Source: Chimonanthus salicifolius
Taxonomy: Eukaryota > Streptophyta > Magnoliopsida > Laurales > Calycanthaceae
Reading direction: 5' to 3'
Assembly (NCBI GenBank): GCA_013350335.1
Contig: CM023540.1
Coordinates: 20,837,828-20,901,827 of the forward strand
DNA: 64,000 bases
How positions within the stretch are numbered: the first letter of the stretch is position 1; each line of letters opens with the position of its first letter. Positions 11,189 through 23,345 of the stretch are shown one piece after another. The notes below the pieces were generated by a model. It was not told where the DNA came from and did not search any database. It was given only the letters and a program-made list of their open reading frames with translations. Both the position numbers and the translations under genes were made by a program.

Positions 11189-12275
11189 GGGGTTCGACCA
11201 TACAATATGGCCGAACCTCACTCATTTGAATTTGGGTCTCTCTTTTTATTTATTAACCAATCCCACATAAGTTTAACCATTTAAGAAACCCTAAGTCTAC
11301 AAAATATTCCCCATGGGGTTCGGCCATACACCATGGCCAAACCCATGGTCCATCATTCTCATTCCATTTACATCTTAGCCATTATTTCCATCACCTCATA
11401 CTTTGATCCAAAACATAGATCCATAACTACACATTTCATGCATGGGTCCACAAATGATCCATCAACATAAAACCCATACTAAAATCCTTCCATCTCCTAG
11501 TATAATCATTCATTTATTAAATCATACATAGATCTCTAAATGACCCTTTAAAAATAGTCCATGGGGTTTAGCCATACAACATGGCCGAACCCATAATGTT
11601 CATCTTCATCCTCCCTTTGCATCATTTACAACATTTAGACCCATAATAAAGTCCCTCCATGAGGGGTTTAATCATACACTTAGATTCATCATTTTAAAAC
11701 TCAAAGATCCATAATAAATCCACTAATGTTTCTCCATGGGGTTCGGCCATATACCATGGCCGAACCCATGGTCCTTGGTTCTTCCTTATTTCCTCATTCC
11801 AAATTTATCATTTACAACATGTAAACCCTATTTAAAATCATTAATATATTTGAATGATTTTCATCCTTTATCACTCATTGATATTTACCAACATCCTTCC
11901 ATTATTATCATATTCTAAATCATCTAAGTCCATCAATATCTTTCCATGGGGTTCGGCCATACACCATGGCCGAACCCATGGTCCATGGTTCTTCACCAAT
12001 TTCAACATTTGAGACCATTTAAAATCAATAATATTCCTCAATTATTTCTCTCCTTCAAAACCCTTTCAACATTAATAATACCCTTCCATGGGGTTCGGCC
12101 ATACAACATGGCCGAATCCTATGGTTCATCATTTCAATTAAAATAAATCATATATCCATGATTAATCCTTTGATGGGGTTCGGCCATACATCATGGCCGA
12201 ACCTCATCCAACCCCTTTTTATCCTTGATGGTTCTTGTACATACAATTTAGGGTTTGGCCATGCAAAGGCCCAAA
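11189..12275. repeat. Array of about eight GGTTCGGCCAT hairpins
   Basis: Copies of GGGTTCGGCCATACA followed by CATGGCCGAACCC lie near 11189, 11315, 11555, 11738, 11948, 12089, 12176 and (decayed) 12252. Each forms a hairpin of about 11-12 bp around a 4-6 nt loop. Spacing is irregular (about 75-240 bp). Single-arm remnants occur near 12346 and 12545. The array lies inside the solo LTR. Confidence 0.9.
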
Positions 12276-13632
12276 CTATGATCCTTGATCATCCACCATT
12301 TCCCACATGGTACATGCATAAGGTCCTTTGGCTATAACAAGATTAGGGTTCGGCTATTGCATGTTCCTTGACCATCCTTTCTTACTTATAAAATCTTATC
12401 AAGTACTTACCGATTCCGCGACTCCTCCAGTTTCTTTCACTCCTTCTTGTTCCTCCGATCTTCTCCCTCCTTAGCGTCTTCTTCCTCCTTGATCCTTGGC
12501 CGAGAGTGAGCTTGAGAGATTTTGAGATGAAAACTCAAAGAGAGGGTTCGGCCAAGAGAGTGTAGGTTTGAGAGAGGGAGAGGAGCTTCAGATAGAAAAA
12601 CTCTAAGTCCTTTTTCCTTTGTCAATGAGAGTGGTCAGCCTTGAGTGAATGTTTGAGGGAGAGAGAGGATGAGAGAATGTAAACCCCTTAGTCTTTTCTT
12701 GTTCAATGAGGATGGTCGGCCGAGAGAGAGAGAGAGAGAGAGTGAGTGAGATGAAGACTATGGAATTCGGACAAGAGTGGTGTCTTTTGGTTGATACCCT
12801 TTTGTAACTCCTATGACTCTTCACCTCCCTCATTAACGTTCATTTGGGGGTTTCATCCCATGAGATGAAACTCACCAACCTTGTGGCCCTTGGGTTTCCA
12901 TCATGATGGAAACCCTCCAACTCTCCAACGTGTACTCTTGCATAGCCTTGTGTTGTGTAACATCAAAACCCTTCACCTCCCTCATTTAAAGCTTCCTTTG
13001 GAGTTTCATCCCATGAGATGAAACTCCCACCTCCCCCAACGTGTGTATATGGTGGTGTTTGGTCTTATGAGATGCAACTCTCCATCTTCCCACTCCACTC
13101 ATTAAAATGAGAGTCCCATTAACTTTCCATTCAACTCACCTCTTTAACTCAACTCATATCTTTAAATCAACTCTAGTTAACTCACTTAAAATCAACTCAT
13201 TTCCTTGATTCCATTTCCAATTTAATTCAGCCCCAATTTAATTAAACTTGAACTCACTTGGTGGTCAACCAAGTCAACCATGACCCATTGGGTCCCAATT
13301 AGGCATCTTGACCCAATTGACAATTTTGACCCAATTAAATAAATCTTACCCATTTATTTCAATTGAACCTTATCCAATATCCGTTGGGTCTTAATTGGGC
13401 AATTGACCCACCACCTTACCCATCTAAGGTCCATCTCCATTAATTTACAAATTAAATGGACAATTTCCATATATATCCATGAATTGAAAATCCGGGGTGT
13501 TATAATATTACCCTCTTTTGAACATTTTCGTCCCGAAAATCAAGCGAAGTAGGGTTTCAAACAGATTATATAAATAGCTCAGGGTGAACTGTTCTCATTT
13601 CCTGGTTTAAGATCTCGGGGTGTTACAAGATG

Positions 13633-14144
13633 TATGCCCATCAGATTCATTGGACAAAGTTATTCTGAACATGAATAACTTTACATAGAATGCAAGTCTC
13701 CAGGGTTGTTTGGTCTATCGTCATCATCAAAATCAAAATCCCATCCATCTATGGTTGTTTTTTTGAATTCTACTTCTTATCGACCCTATCATAAACCATA
13801 GTGTCCATTTCACTATCTATTATGTCTTTTCTTTATCCTTTCCCTTCATATTTTTATTTGCTTCCCCTCCTCTCCTCTGCACCTCTAACATTTACTGCTC
13901 GACCCTACGTACTGGAGTTATCTCTCGTTTCTGCTTACATGCCAAATCACCTCAAATGAATCTTTCTAATTTTTTTTCAACTATTGCCTAGTTTTACATT
14001 GTCTATAATGTGGTTATTTCTAACTATATCATTTAATCTATTGTCATCAATGGTCTTGTATTGTTTGTTTTATGATCACAAGTAAAAGGAATAAATGGGG
14101 TGTGGTATGAGTTGCGAATTTCAGTTGAAATCAATTTTTTGGGT
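13633..14144. other. Intergenic stretch with a possible RTE 3'-end remnant
   Basis: ATCGTCATCATCAAAATC followed by TTCTACTTCTTATC and CATAAACCATA near 13720-13800 recalls the antisense 3' end of the RTE LINE remnants at 61840-62300. Too decayed for a firm call. No gene seen. Confidence 0.35.
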
Positions 14145-14152
14145 CTTGGAGG

Positions 14153-14529
14153 TATTGTCACAAATATCTGCAATATTTTCAAATTTACCACATTTTTATC
14201 GACAAAATACCATTACCGTGTTAAAAATGCGTTTTTATCGCCATGACAATAAATTTTCGATAAATTCCCGATAAAATCGTGTTAAAAACGTGATAAATGG
14301 TAATATCGCGATAATATCCCGGTAAATTCCCAATATATTCCTAGTAAATTCCCTATACCATTTTTATTTCATTAATTTTTTTATTTATTCCATTTTTATT
14401 ATTTTTTAAATATTATAATTTCCACGAGATTTTCCCGTTAAATTCCCTGTAAAAATCCGAGAATTTAAAAATATCCCGTTATTACCAATTGCCATTAATA
14501 TCCCGAGAAGAACGGTATTTGTCACAATG
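14153..14529. mobile_element. hAT-type MITE, family D, intact ends
   Basis: Perfect 8-bp TSD CTTGGAGG at 14145-14152 and 14530-14537. Left terminus TATTGTCACAAAT; right terminus reverse complement CATTGTGACAAAT. The AT-rich interior is built from repeats of (C/G)GATAAATTCCC-like words. No coding capacity. Confidence 0.85.
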
Positions 14530-14837
14530 CTTGGAGGGACCAAAATATTTCAGCCAATATATCGTTCATGTTGGCTATGAAATTCGTAAATAGGTGAAAT
14601 TTTTGAAATTTAACCGAAATTTCTAAAATACGATCGGAATTTCTAAAATTTGATCGAAACTTCAACCCAAATCTGAAAAATATTGGCCCATACAGTTTTT
14701 TTTTTTTCTCAAAAATCACTTATATTTTCAAAATTTATATCAGCCGATGTCCAAAATGAAAAATTGCCGAAATTTGTAACTTAGCTCCAAGTTATACGAC
14801 AGTAAATATTTTATTGTTACCGTAACAAAACATTTTT

Positions 14838-14990
14838 TTTTTTAAGATTAAGGACTAATCTTTAGAACATGTGTAAACTTCCCTTTCTAATACACACATG
14901 GTAATATTATGGAGAGTGACCCTTTTATATCATATCAGGTGGATATCAACCGTCACACCAACCCTCACGGGTTGCCTTAACAAAACCTTT
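14838..14990 (-). mobile_element. tRNA-derived SINE, family 1 (minus), decayed
   Basis: On the minus strand the order is GCAACCCGTGAGGGTTGG (A-box region), a decayed middle, GGGTCACTCTCC, and AAGTTTACACATGTTCTAAAG. The same order occurs at 39985-40110 and 58440-58590. Confidence 0.5.
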
Positions 14991-15752
14991 TTCTTTTCTT
15001 ATTCCTTTTTTTATCACTGAGAGGATTTTCGCTAATACATTAATTTTGTGATTTTGAATCACCACTTTTTTTTCTGTTAGCGATGACAAGAATTTTATGT
15101 AAAGAGAGAAGAACGTACATGGCTAGTACATTGTTACATTTCACAAATGATCATGAAAATACAAGGACTCACCACTTGATTTCCTCGTAGTCGTCGTGGT
15201 TTTACTTTCCCTCCGGACTTTCTTTTCTCTCTCAAGATACTGTTTGGGGAATGAATGGAATGCTTCTTCCTAGTATATAGATTGATCTTCTGGTCTCTCT
15301 GTAGAGGCATAGTAAATTCAATACAGGATGTAAAAGATACTTCGTTTCTCCTCTCTTGTTTGGTGAACTTCTTTCCAAATCATTCATAAAGGAATTTGAC
15401 AGAATTATGGAATTCAGGGAGTTGGAGCCATCCCCCTTTTTCTTTAAACAGAAAAACTCCAGTGTATTTCACCAACGATACGTAGTAAGTGACTCCACTT
15501 GTATGGAATTGAACATTTTTCTTTCTGCAAACGATTTTAAAGTGCTTAATGGGAAATCCTTTCCCTGTTTGGTGGGGGAGCTATTTTGTATCAGTTTCAT
15601 TGAAGATTTTAAATGATATATAATAGGAGAGAAGAAGAGAGAAGCTTGATTTGATGGTCTTTTCCTCATTCTCTCAAGGACTGCAAAAACATCATGGCAA
15701 TCATACGGACAACTACTGCTGACACTATGAATCATCTGAGGGAAGTAGTGTG

Positions 15753-15818
<66 letters not shown>

Positions 15819-17567
15819 AGTGTAGAGAATACTGAACATGAAATGGTAATGTAAGAATCTATAGCATGCTTTCATAAAGCCCGGTAAAAAAATGATTCTT
15901 AGACATGTTTTGATCACACATCTGCCAATCCAAAGGGAAATATATTTTTTCCTTCCCCCTGTAGAGTTCCAAGGGAAAATATTTTTAGCCACCAATCAGT
16001 GGAATTGAGTTAAATGCATTTAAAGTTGAGAAAATCAGATTAACCCCTAAAACAATTCTATGGAAGGGCTCCTGATAGTAAGAACTGAAAACAGATCCTT
16101 TACCTAATATCTTTCAAGTTTTATTGTTCAACTTAGCTCCTGATCTCATATTGTAAATCATTACACATATCTTGCCTATTTTTGCAAACTGCTAGTGCCA
16201 TCTCTTTATATTACTAGATTCAGGGTATATTATTTTGAAGATCAGGAATTCATTCCCAGAGCTTTGATGATTTGACCCTAGTCAAGAAAAAAAAATCTCT
16301 CTAAATGTTGCAAACAAGAAGTGTGGTCAATTCAATAAGAGGATCCAATCATGGGAACTTTCATCATTTTTTATGGTAAAAAAGAGTGAAGGACCAAAAT
16401 ACCGATCAAATGATACAAGCACCCTTGATTGGAATCCTCCCACTGGAATGTATTTCATGGAACATTTCAGAGATTCAGACTCAGCCAAATTAGTGGATTA
16501 AATTTTTTTTTTAATGGTAGTTAGTGGATTAAAAGTAATTGACTTTTATACTTTTTTTTTGAAAGTCAATTACCATTCAAAAAAAAAAACTGATGGTATC
16601 TTTGTTTGTACGAAACTAGGTTTTCCTATGAAAATCATTTCTTAGTATGCATTTGTTTACAAGTGTTTCTGTAAGAAACTATTTTCAAGTGGGAAGTTCC
16701 CTTTTCACACATTTATTTTCTCACCTCATATCCTATGAAAAGGACTAAAATTGGTGAATATGAAGCATGATCCTACTTTGCCCTTCAACCCTACCTATCA
16801 ATTTACCAATCCAAACCAATCATTCATGCTCGACCCAAACCCAAATAATCCGAACCGAACCAGATCTGCTTAACTTGATCCGACCTAAATTTAACCCAAA
16901 AATCCAACTCAAATTCGATCCACTTGTGACTCATGCCAAATATGACCTTCAACTTAACCTGACCCAATCCCAACCCGCAACCCGACTCAAACCCAGCTTA
17001 GAGAATAAAATTTCAATTAAATAAATGGGATGACCTAATTTGTCCATACTTAAACTAGGATAGAAAAATCAGTCACTTGACCTAATCCAAGCTTGTTGTG
17101 TGCTGTCAATTTCATGTTTGTTTGGTGGAGTCTCTTACCTCTAAATCTCGTAATGGGAATGAGTTACATCTTTGGGGAATTTCGGGGTTTTTTTTTTTTT
17201 TTTCATGTTTTCTAGTTACTTGAATAGATTACAAGTTCATTTTGAACCATACATGTAGGCGTCATACACTTTTATAGGAATCAGTAAGGTCACCTACTCA
17301 ATAGTTGATGAAGAAATGGATTGAAAGGATGGAGTTGGTATCTTTTACTAGTGATTTCTCATCACCATGTTTGGGTGTGTAACAAACGTTAAAAATAATA
17401 TTTCATACGACAAGGTTTCTCACCAACATTTTCGAGGAGAACTTTTCCTATGAAATTTTATGATTTCTTTTCTCATGAGAAGTAAAGAAACGTGCCCTAA
17501 GAGATATTGGAACCTTTTCTTGACTAACAAGGACAGCTGCATATGTCAACTGAGTTGGGAGCGACTA
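14991..17567. other. Intergenic stretch with an (AT)n microsatellite
   Basis: Holds a long (AT)n tract at 15756-15815 and a short hairpin near 16531-16585 (AAGTAATTGACTTTTA facing AAAGTCAATTACC). Open frames at 15356-15616, 15469-15735 and 16767-17024 lack domains. No gene supported. Confidence 0.5.
15756..15815. repeat. (AT)n microsatellite
   Basis: Uninterrupted alternating AT of about 60 nt. Confidence 0.97.
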
Positions 17568-17575
17568 TTCACAAA

Positions 17576-17739
17576 CAGGCCCGGCCCAGAGATCCTCTAA
17601 AATCTCAGGGGCCCTAAGCAGAGTGAGATTTCAGGGGCCTATGTGACTGGTATATTAAGGAGTTTAAGTGTGTGGGGGCCATTTCTATCTAGAGTCCCTA
17701 GGCAGCGGCCTACGCCACCTTTGCCCAGGGCTGGCCTTG
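17576..17739. mobile_element. hAT-type MITE, family B copy 2
   Basis: Perfect 8-bp TSD TTCACAAA at 17568-17575 and 17740-17747. Termini: left CAGGCCCGGCCCAGAGATC, right reverse complement CAAGGCCAGCCCTGGGCA. A 164-bp element without coding capacity, sibling of 5907-6064. Confidence 0.88.
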
Positions 17740-17747
17740 TTCACAAA

Positions 17748-20700
17748 TCCCATGCCTTGATTTATTGAACTGCTATTTGTTATCTAATTGCAGTGCACAC
17801 GCTCACTATAAATTTTGAGCTAAAACTTCTTTTAAGCTAAATACAAATTAACTTCAAAAAGGAAAAGGATAGAACAAATTTTGTTAGAATAAGAATACAG
17901 AAAGGAGGTGTGCAGTGTACACTATAATACATACATATATTCGTACATTCTATAGAAATTACCAAAAAAATACTGACGTCGAAAAAAATTCTTCGCTACC
18001 GAGTGCACTATTGCCCAAACACTGCCCCAGAAGGAAATCATAATACTAATACAATCATCTCCATAGAAGTTTGTTCTCGTTGACAAGCAAAATTCCCATA
18101 TATGTTGAAACTTGTTGAAAGATTCAAAAACAATTTCACTTCTTGATAAAAAAAATAATACTTTGTCTTTGAGGTGTTAAATCACACCAGTTGGATCAAT
18201 CTAAGCAAAATCTACCACTATTTCCTATCCATGTTTAAGATTCCAACCAAAGTGGTCATTTGCTTGAAAAGATACAAAGGACATCCAATGAGATGGGTGT
18301 GGAAAGCAAAATCCATCTAATTAAATGGAGGGCTGTCAGTTTCCAAGTACATAAAGGACGACCTGGAATAGGCAAAATAAGTAAATAACTCCAAACAAGA
18401 GAACTGTTATCCAAAACTTTGTGGAGAGAACGGAGCAGAAAGGGAAGCCTTGTTGAGACTTGAGAAGTAATCAAAATAAAATATTTGTAGGAAAATAGGA
18501 GGTGGGTTCACGGCAGTGAGTAGAAAAGGGGGCTAGCATTTGGAAAGATTACCAAGCATGAGGAAACAAGGCAATAGGGTTGGGAACAACTTAAGCAAGA
18601 ATTAAGGTTATAGGCGATGAATTGATCTGAAAGATTTTTGCTGGGCACAAAGAATGGGAACACACTTTTGCAATCCCTTTTTCAAAGATTATATTCTATT
18701 TCGAATCTTAAGTGTGGATTAGGGTAGTTGGATGATTATTAATGAGAATGGTTTGGCTCTAACATTTAGAAAAAAGCTTTGGGCATGGGAGACATGGGAA
18801 TAATTTGCATACGGTTCACTGGTTATTTTAGAATATGCTCAGACCCACATTGGGCAAATTCTCATCTTTGCACCATCTTTTCTTTTACCAAAAAAAATTC
18901 CATTGTTATCACTAAAAAACTGTATTAAAAGAAGACAGTTGAAGTTTCTTAAGGCAACACAATTGTTGAATGTGATGGACAGACAAGTTTGGATAAAGGA
19001 TGCCAATGGTAGATTTTCGAACAATAGTTGTTGTCTCTTCTACCACCACTATCAAAGATTTCCTTATGCATAGAAATCTATCTTTTTTTGGCCAATCACT
19101 TCCATCAAATCCTTACTTCATACCATCCCAAATCATACACCTTTAAAATTCCACTTCATTATTATCATCATCATCATTGGAATTTGGAGCCATTTATCCT
19201 ATAAATCTGGGATTGGCACTTTGAATTATATTTGACAATTTTTTTCTATGGGCTGACTGTCTATCTAACATCCATGGTGGGCAATATTTGGGCAAATGAC
19301 AATTCTGTCAAGCAGGATGGGATATGATTATCTCAAAGTGCCAACCACAGATGGATGGGATTGTTTGCTATGATTTAGATGATCTTTACATACAATGTTA
19401 TTTTGTTGCACGTGTATGGTTTTTTTCCTTCAGCCCATTTTCAGTCTCTGAACCTGAGAACTTCTGTCATTAATAACAGGTTGGAGAAATGACACTTTCA
19501 ACAGGAAAGATCAAATTTTATGGAAAACAGTGCCACTTGCAATAGTTTGGGAATGTCAAAAGAAAGAATTACAAGAATTTCCAAGAGAAGAAATCTTCTA
19601 GAGCATTGTTGATTGCAACAATTGCACTATTGGTTGTCTAGTGGATCCTGATAGCAAAGAAACTGAATGGGGTCCTGGCACTCAATTTCTGTGGAGATGG
19701 TCATTGGTGATCAGTGCTTAGGCTGAGTATGGTAGCAAAATCAGAAAACTCTCTAGAAGTGCAACTTCTCTGTAATTGGTGCAGAAAAAAGACATGGAGT
19801 CCATTCTTGCACCTCTCATTAATTGTTCACGAGCTTTATGGATGACTGATGCATGTAAAGGTTTTCTTTGAATTCTAATAAAATTTGGGTTACCACTTGA
19901 AACTTTTTTCATTTTGAGTCATCATGTCTTAATAGCCTTTTGCATATTAATAATATTCTTTCATTCTTGAACATATGTGTGCAGAAGAAACCCAGGAAAT
20001 AAAATTTAGTTCAGAACCCCTAGAAACCCTTTTTTTTTCATCACTTCCAGCATCAATATGCTTTCGTAGAGATCATACTTTTGCTATCTGCACCTAATAT
20101 AAGCCATTAATACAACATATGGCTTGGCTTCTTTAAATGAGTGCAACCTATCCCGGACGACGATATACAGAATTGAATAAGTAAAAGACAGAATATAAAG
20201 CGACAATATGTTGAGTTGAGAATGTTGTCAAATGAGATTCCGTTTATCAACTGAGATTTGATTGGTCTTGTTTGATTGACAATTTACATATTTAAGGGAT
20301 GAATGATTTCAAATATAAGTTATGAGATGAGTGAACATGTTCTTTTGGAAAAAAGGAAGCACGAACATGTACCTGGCAACTTTATCCAGCTATCAGTATG
20401 ATCTGCGAAAACTTTGGCTGCAGCTTTGACATCTTGTTTGTTATTTTCTTAGATGCTGAGCTAGATACAAGCTTCTGTTGCTTGGAACAGCGTTAGGCTC
20501 GATTTCCAAATGGTCCTTCTAAAACCTTTGATGTTACAGTAGCAGTGATGGTTGGAGTCTTTATGGATCACCACAAGAGATCTTGATCCATTTTTCACAA
20601 TGGGTTAAGTTCCTGTTAGATCTGAATCACCACTTGCATTCCCCATCAAAACCTGAATGTGCTGTTTCTTTTTTGTTGCCAGCTATTAATCCTTTCAAGA

Positions 20701-20788
20701 GATCATGCAGGTGAGAATGAGCACATGCATCTCAGCAATCTGTCTCAAAAATGTTGTATTTCATCATAACAAAACTCTGAAGTTACAG
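17748..20788. other. Intergenic stretch downstream of the PPR gene
   Basis: Apart from the LINE remnant at 18240-18820, no gene or bounded element recognised. The last few hundred bases are the 3' flank of the minus-strand PPR gene. Confidence 0.45.
18240..18820 (+). pseudogene. Decayed L1-type LINE reverse-transcriptase remnant
   Basis: Conceptual plus-strand translation, broken by many stops and shifts, gives phrases typical of the region downstream of the RT domain of plant L1 elements: GIGKISK, ELLSKTLWRERSRKGSL, and later W/G-rich fragments around RRWVHG and KRGLAFGKITKHEE. No intact frame, poly(A) or TSD was found, so the borders are approximate. Confidence 0.5.
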
Positions 20789-22623
20789 TCACCAAAAGTC
20801 ATTGCATGAACAAATGCCATCCTTAAAATGGTGGAAACGGTTCTTGTCACGTATAGTAATCTCTCTCTTGGTGATCCTGGAAACATATTTACAGAAAGTA
20901 TGGCAGTCACAACATATCCTTAGGTTCTTCATCACCCTTATGGGAGACAGAGGGTGCAAACTTATGAGGCAAAATGCAATTGCAAGCTTTTCGCTATGAG
21001 TTGCAAGCACAACCTCCTTCTCTTCCATGTCCACATCATGCAACACTAAACTGGTTTTTGGCACATAACCTATATATCTCAAATGCTTCAACAATTCCTC
21101 CAACATTTCATATATTCTTTCAGACTGAGGGTGTAATCTGTCTCCACTGTGAAATACATGAACCACACCATTTGATTCTACAGAGCTGTAAGCAGCTACT
21201 TTCCTGACCCCATTATCTTTCATTCTTTGCCTCACTTTCTCAACATCACCCCACCTCCCGGCTGCTGCATAGATATTTGACAACAGCACATGATAAGAAG
21301 CAGATTCAGGTGCTAAACAGAAGAGTTGATCTGCAACACTCTGGCCTAATTCAATATTTTGGTGAATTGTGCAGGCACTCAACAAGGCTCCCCAAATACC
21401 AGGGTCTGGCTCAATAGGCATACACCTGATGAAATTATAGGCTTCTTGAAGGTATCCTGAGCGACCAAGGAGATCGACCATGCATGCATAGTGTTCTATT
21501 CTTGGCTGGATGCCGCTGTTGGGCCGTGTCATGTATTCAAAATAGCTCCAGCCTTGGCTTACTAGACCTGAATGGGTACAAGCAGTAAGAACAGCAAGAA
21601 GGGTGACGTGATTTGGTTGCACCCTTTCACTCTGCATCTCAGAGAACAGAGAAAATGCTTTCTCACTGTCACCATTGATTGCATAACCTCCAATCATAGT
21701 ACTCCATGAAACAACATTTCTTTGGGGCATTGCACTGAATATTCGGTGTGCCATATCCATGTTCCCGCATTTTGCATACATATCCAGAAGCGCATTGTTG
21801 ACGAACACATTTGTTTCAAGCTCCCTGTCAATAATCTGACGGTGTAACTTTATGCCATACTCCAAAGACCCCAAATAAGCACAGGCAGAGAGAACACGCT
21901 GGCAAGAGTCACCAAATGGGGCTTCACTCCCAAAGATTTCATTCGATCAAACACGTTGAGTGCCTTATCTGCATGCCCCTCTTGCACATACACTGCAATT
22001 AGAGCATTCCAAGAGACCAAATCTCTGCACCTCATGCTTTCAAACACATAATCTGCCGAACCAAATTCTCCAAACTTGGCATACATTACCATCAACTCAG
22101 TCCTCACTATCGTATCAAATGCAAGCCCAAATTTGGCAATGTGGGCATGAACTTCCAACCCAACCCAAAAATTGACAAGCTCAGCACACGCCTTGAGCAC
22201 AAAAGGGAATGTGAAGTTATCTGGACGAACACCGAGCTTGCGCATCTGTTGGTAAAGACAAATAGCCTCAATGCAAAGATCGTTTTTCACATAACCTCTA
22301 ATGACAGTGTTCCAAATGAAAATCCGGGGTTTGTGCATTTCATCGAATAGACGACGGGCGTAATCCATCTCGCCCAAGAGCACAAGAACAGATAGGATAT
22401 CAGTTACAAGGCGGTTTTTACGGGATAGCCCAGAAGTGAGGAGAATGGCATGGATTTGCTTCAGCTGGTTTGGGTGTGAGGAGGCATTTATGAGGGAGGT
22501 AATGTGTTGTTTCTCGGAAGACATTTGAATATGGACTGTAGCTGCTTGGAAGTGGGTCTGAGATTGAAATTTTATGCAGAGATTGATTGGTCTGATGCGT
22601 GAAATTGTGAAGAAGAAAGTCAT
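20789..22623 (-). pseudogene. PPR-DYW RNA-editing factor with a 2-nt frameshift
   Basis: Intronless PLS-class pentatricopeptide repeat gene, about 610 codons. The first frame (22623 to about 21888) opens with an Arg/hydrophobic leader plausible for organelle import, then PPR repeats (LKQIHAILLTSGL, FIWNTVIRGYVKNDL, DLVSWNALIAVYVQEG). The second frame (about 21893 to 20789) continues with VNNALLDMYAKCGNMDMA and NVVSWSTMIGGYAINGD, an E region, and a DYW deaminase-like domain with HSEKLA, CCDCH and the C-terminal triplet DFW. The frames join exactly if one TC is removed from TTCTCTCTG at 21886-21894, giving the standard ...SVFSACAYLGSLEYG... reading. The family recognises organelle transcripts and edits C to U. 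As written the first frame ends at 21850, removing the DYW domain. Everything else is intact, so this is a very recent mutation, an allele, or an assembly error. No close orthologue is named. Confidence 0.88.
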
Positions 22624-23168
22624 CTGTTATTCTCTTACTCTGCTTTGGTGGCGCCGAATGCATGAGAAAGCAACGGCTATTCAAATATTCAAAAGCAAGC
22701 TCGCTCGCTCTCGTGATCAAACTTGGTTTCAAATTTTCATTCTGGTGCAGGTGGGCGGTGGCTGCCCGATTCTAGATCACTGAATCCAAACCGTCCATAT
22801 GATGGGTCCACTGTGGATGATGATATAGCATCAAAACCCGATAAACCCAACAATGACTGGGTCAACGAACTTGAGAAGTTTGCACTCTGTACCCATTTAA
22901 ACCCTTTTTAATCCAAAATTCCAATAATTGAGTCAGTTAGGCTGATGGACCAACTTGAAATTCATGTTGAATGCCACGTGGATCCCATTAAATGTCGAAT
23001 GAAAAAATAATCAAGAGAAAAAAAAAAAAGAAGAGAGACCGAGCGAGAAACCTGATTCAGCCGATTTTTCTCAGCAGATTTTCAGGCATTTTGAGGGACG
23101 ATTTTGGCAAGAAAAGAAGGCCGGGATAGCGATAATCTAAAAGTGACGTTCTGCAAGTTAGGAGGAAG

Positions 23169-23345
23169 ATGGTTTCAAACGGCAACGAACCAGCATTAAT
23201 CAGGGCCTGGAATTTCCAGATTTTGAGGCTGGAATCTAGGACGGTGGGTAATAGGGATTTCCAAACCCAGTTTCATGCATCAGGATTCAGGGAAGCTCCG
23301 ATTCGTGCCTCCAAATCCAGCGAGAAGGAGAAGAAACCCAGTTAG
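23169..23345 (+). CDS. Small unidentified open frame, 58 codons
   Basis: ATG to TAG without interruption. The product is rich in R, S and K, starts MVSNGNEPALIRAWNFQ and ends SEKEKKPS. No domain, signal peptide or membrane segment is visible. It lies about 0.5 kb from the PPR start in divergent orientation in a comparatively GC-rich patch. It may be chance; a function cannot be given. Confidence 0.15.
   Translation: MVSNGNEPALIRAWNFQILRLESRTVGNRDFQTQFHASGFREAPIRASKSSEKEKKPS

Larger units (their letters stand above)
9876..13627. mobile_element. Large solo LTR (probable Ty3/gypsy)
   Basis: A 3752-bp unit begins TGTAACGCTCCGC and ends CTCGGGGTGTTACA, the TG...CA ends with the TGTAAC/GTTACA short inverted repeat of plant LTRs. 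It is bracketed by a perfect 5-bp TSD, AGATG, at 9871-9875 and 13628-13632. I find no primer binding site, polypurine tract, second LTR or polyprotein, so this is best explained as a solo LTR left by LTR-LTR recombination. LTRs of this size with GGGGTGTTACA ends are typical of large gypsy lineages; the exact lineage is inference. Open frames inside (for example 10525-10791) are not genes. Confidence 0.75.

Noticed and set aside
11189..12275. Regularly repeated hairpins that could suggest a CRISPR-like array
   Set aside because: Spacing is irregular (75-240 bp), spacers are AT-rich and share no size, there are no cas genes, and the context is a plant LTR with a TSD.
16767..17024. Region of ACCCAA/CCGAAC words resembling hAT family C
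   Set aside because: No TAGGR...termini and no 8-bp TSD; composition alone is not enough.
22418..22732. 104-codon minus-strand frame overlapping the PPR start
   Set aside because: Out-of-frame shadow of the PPR N-terminal region.
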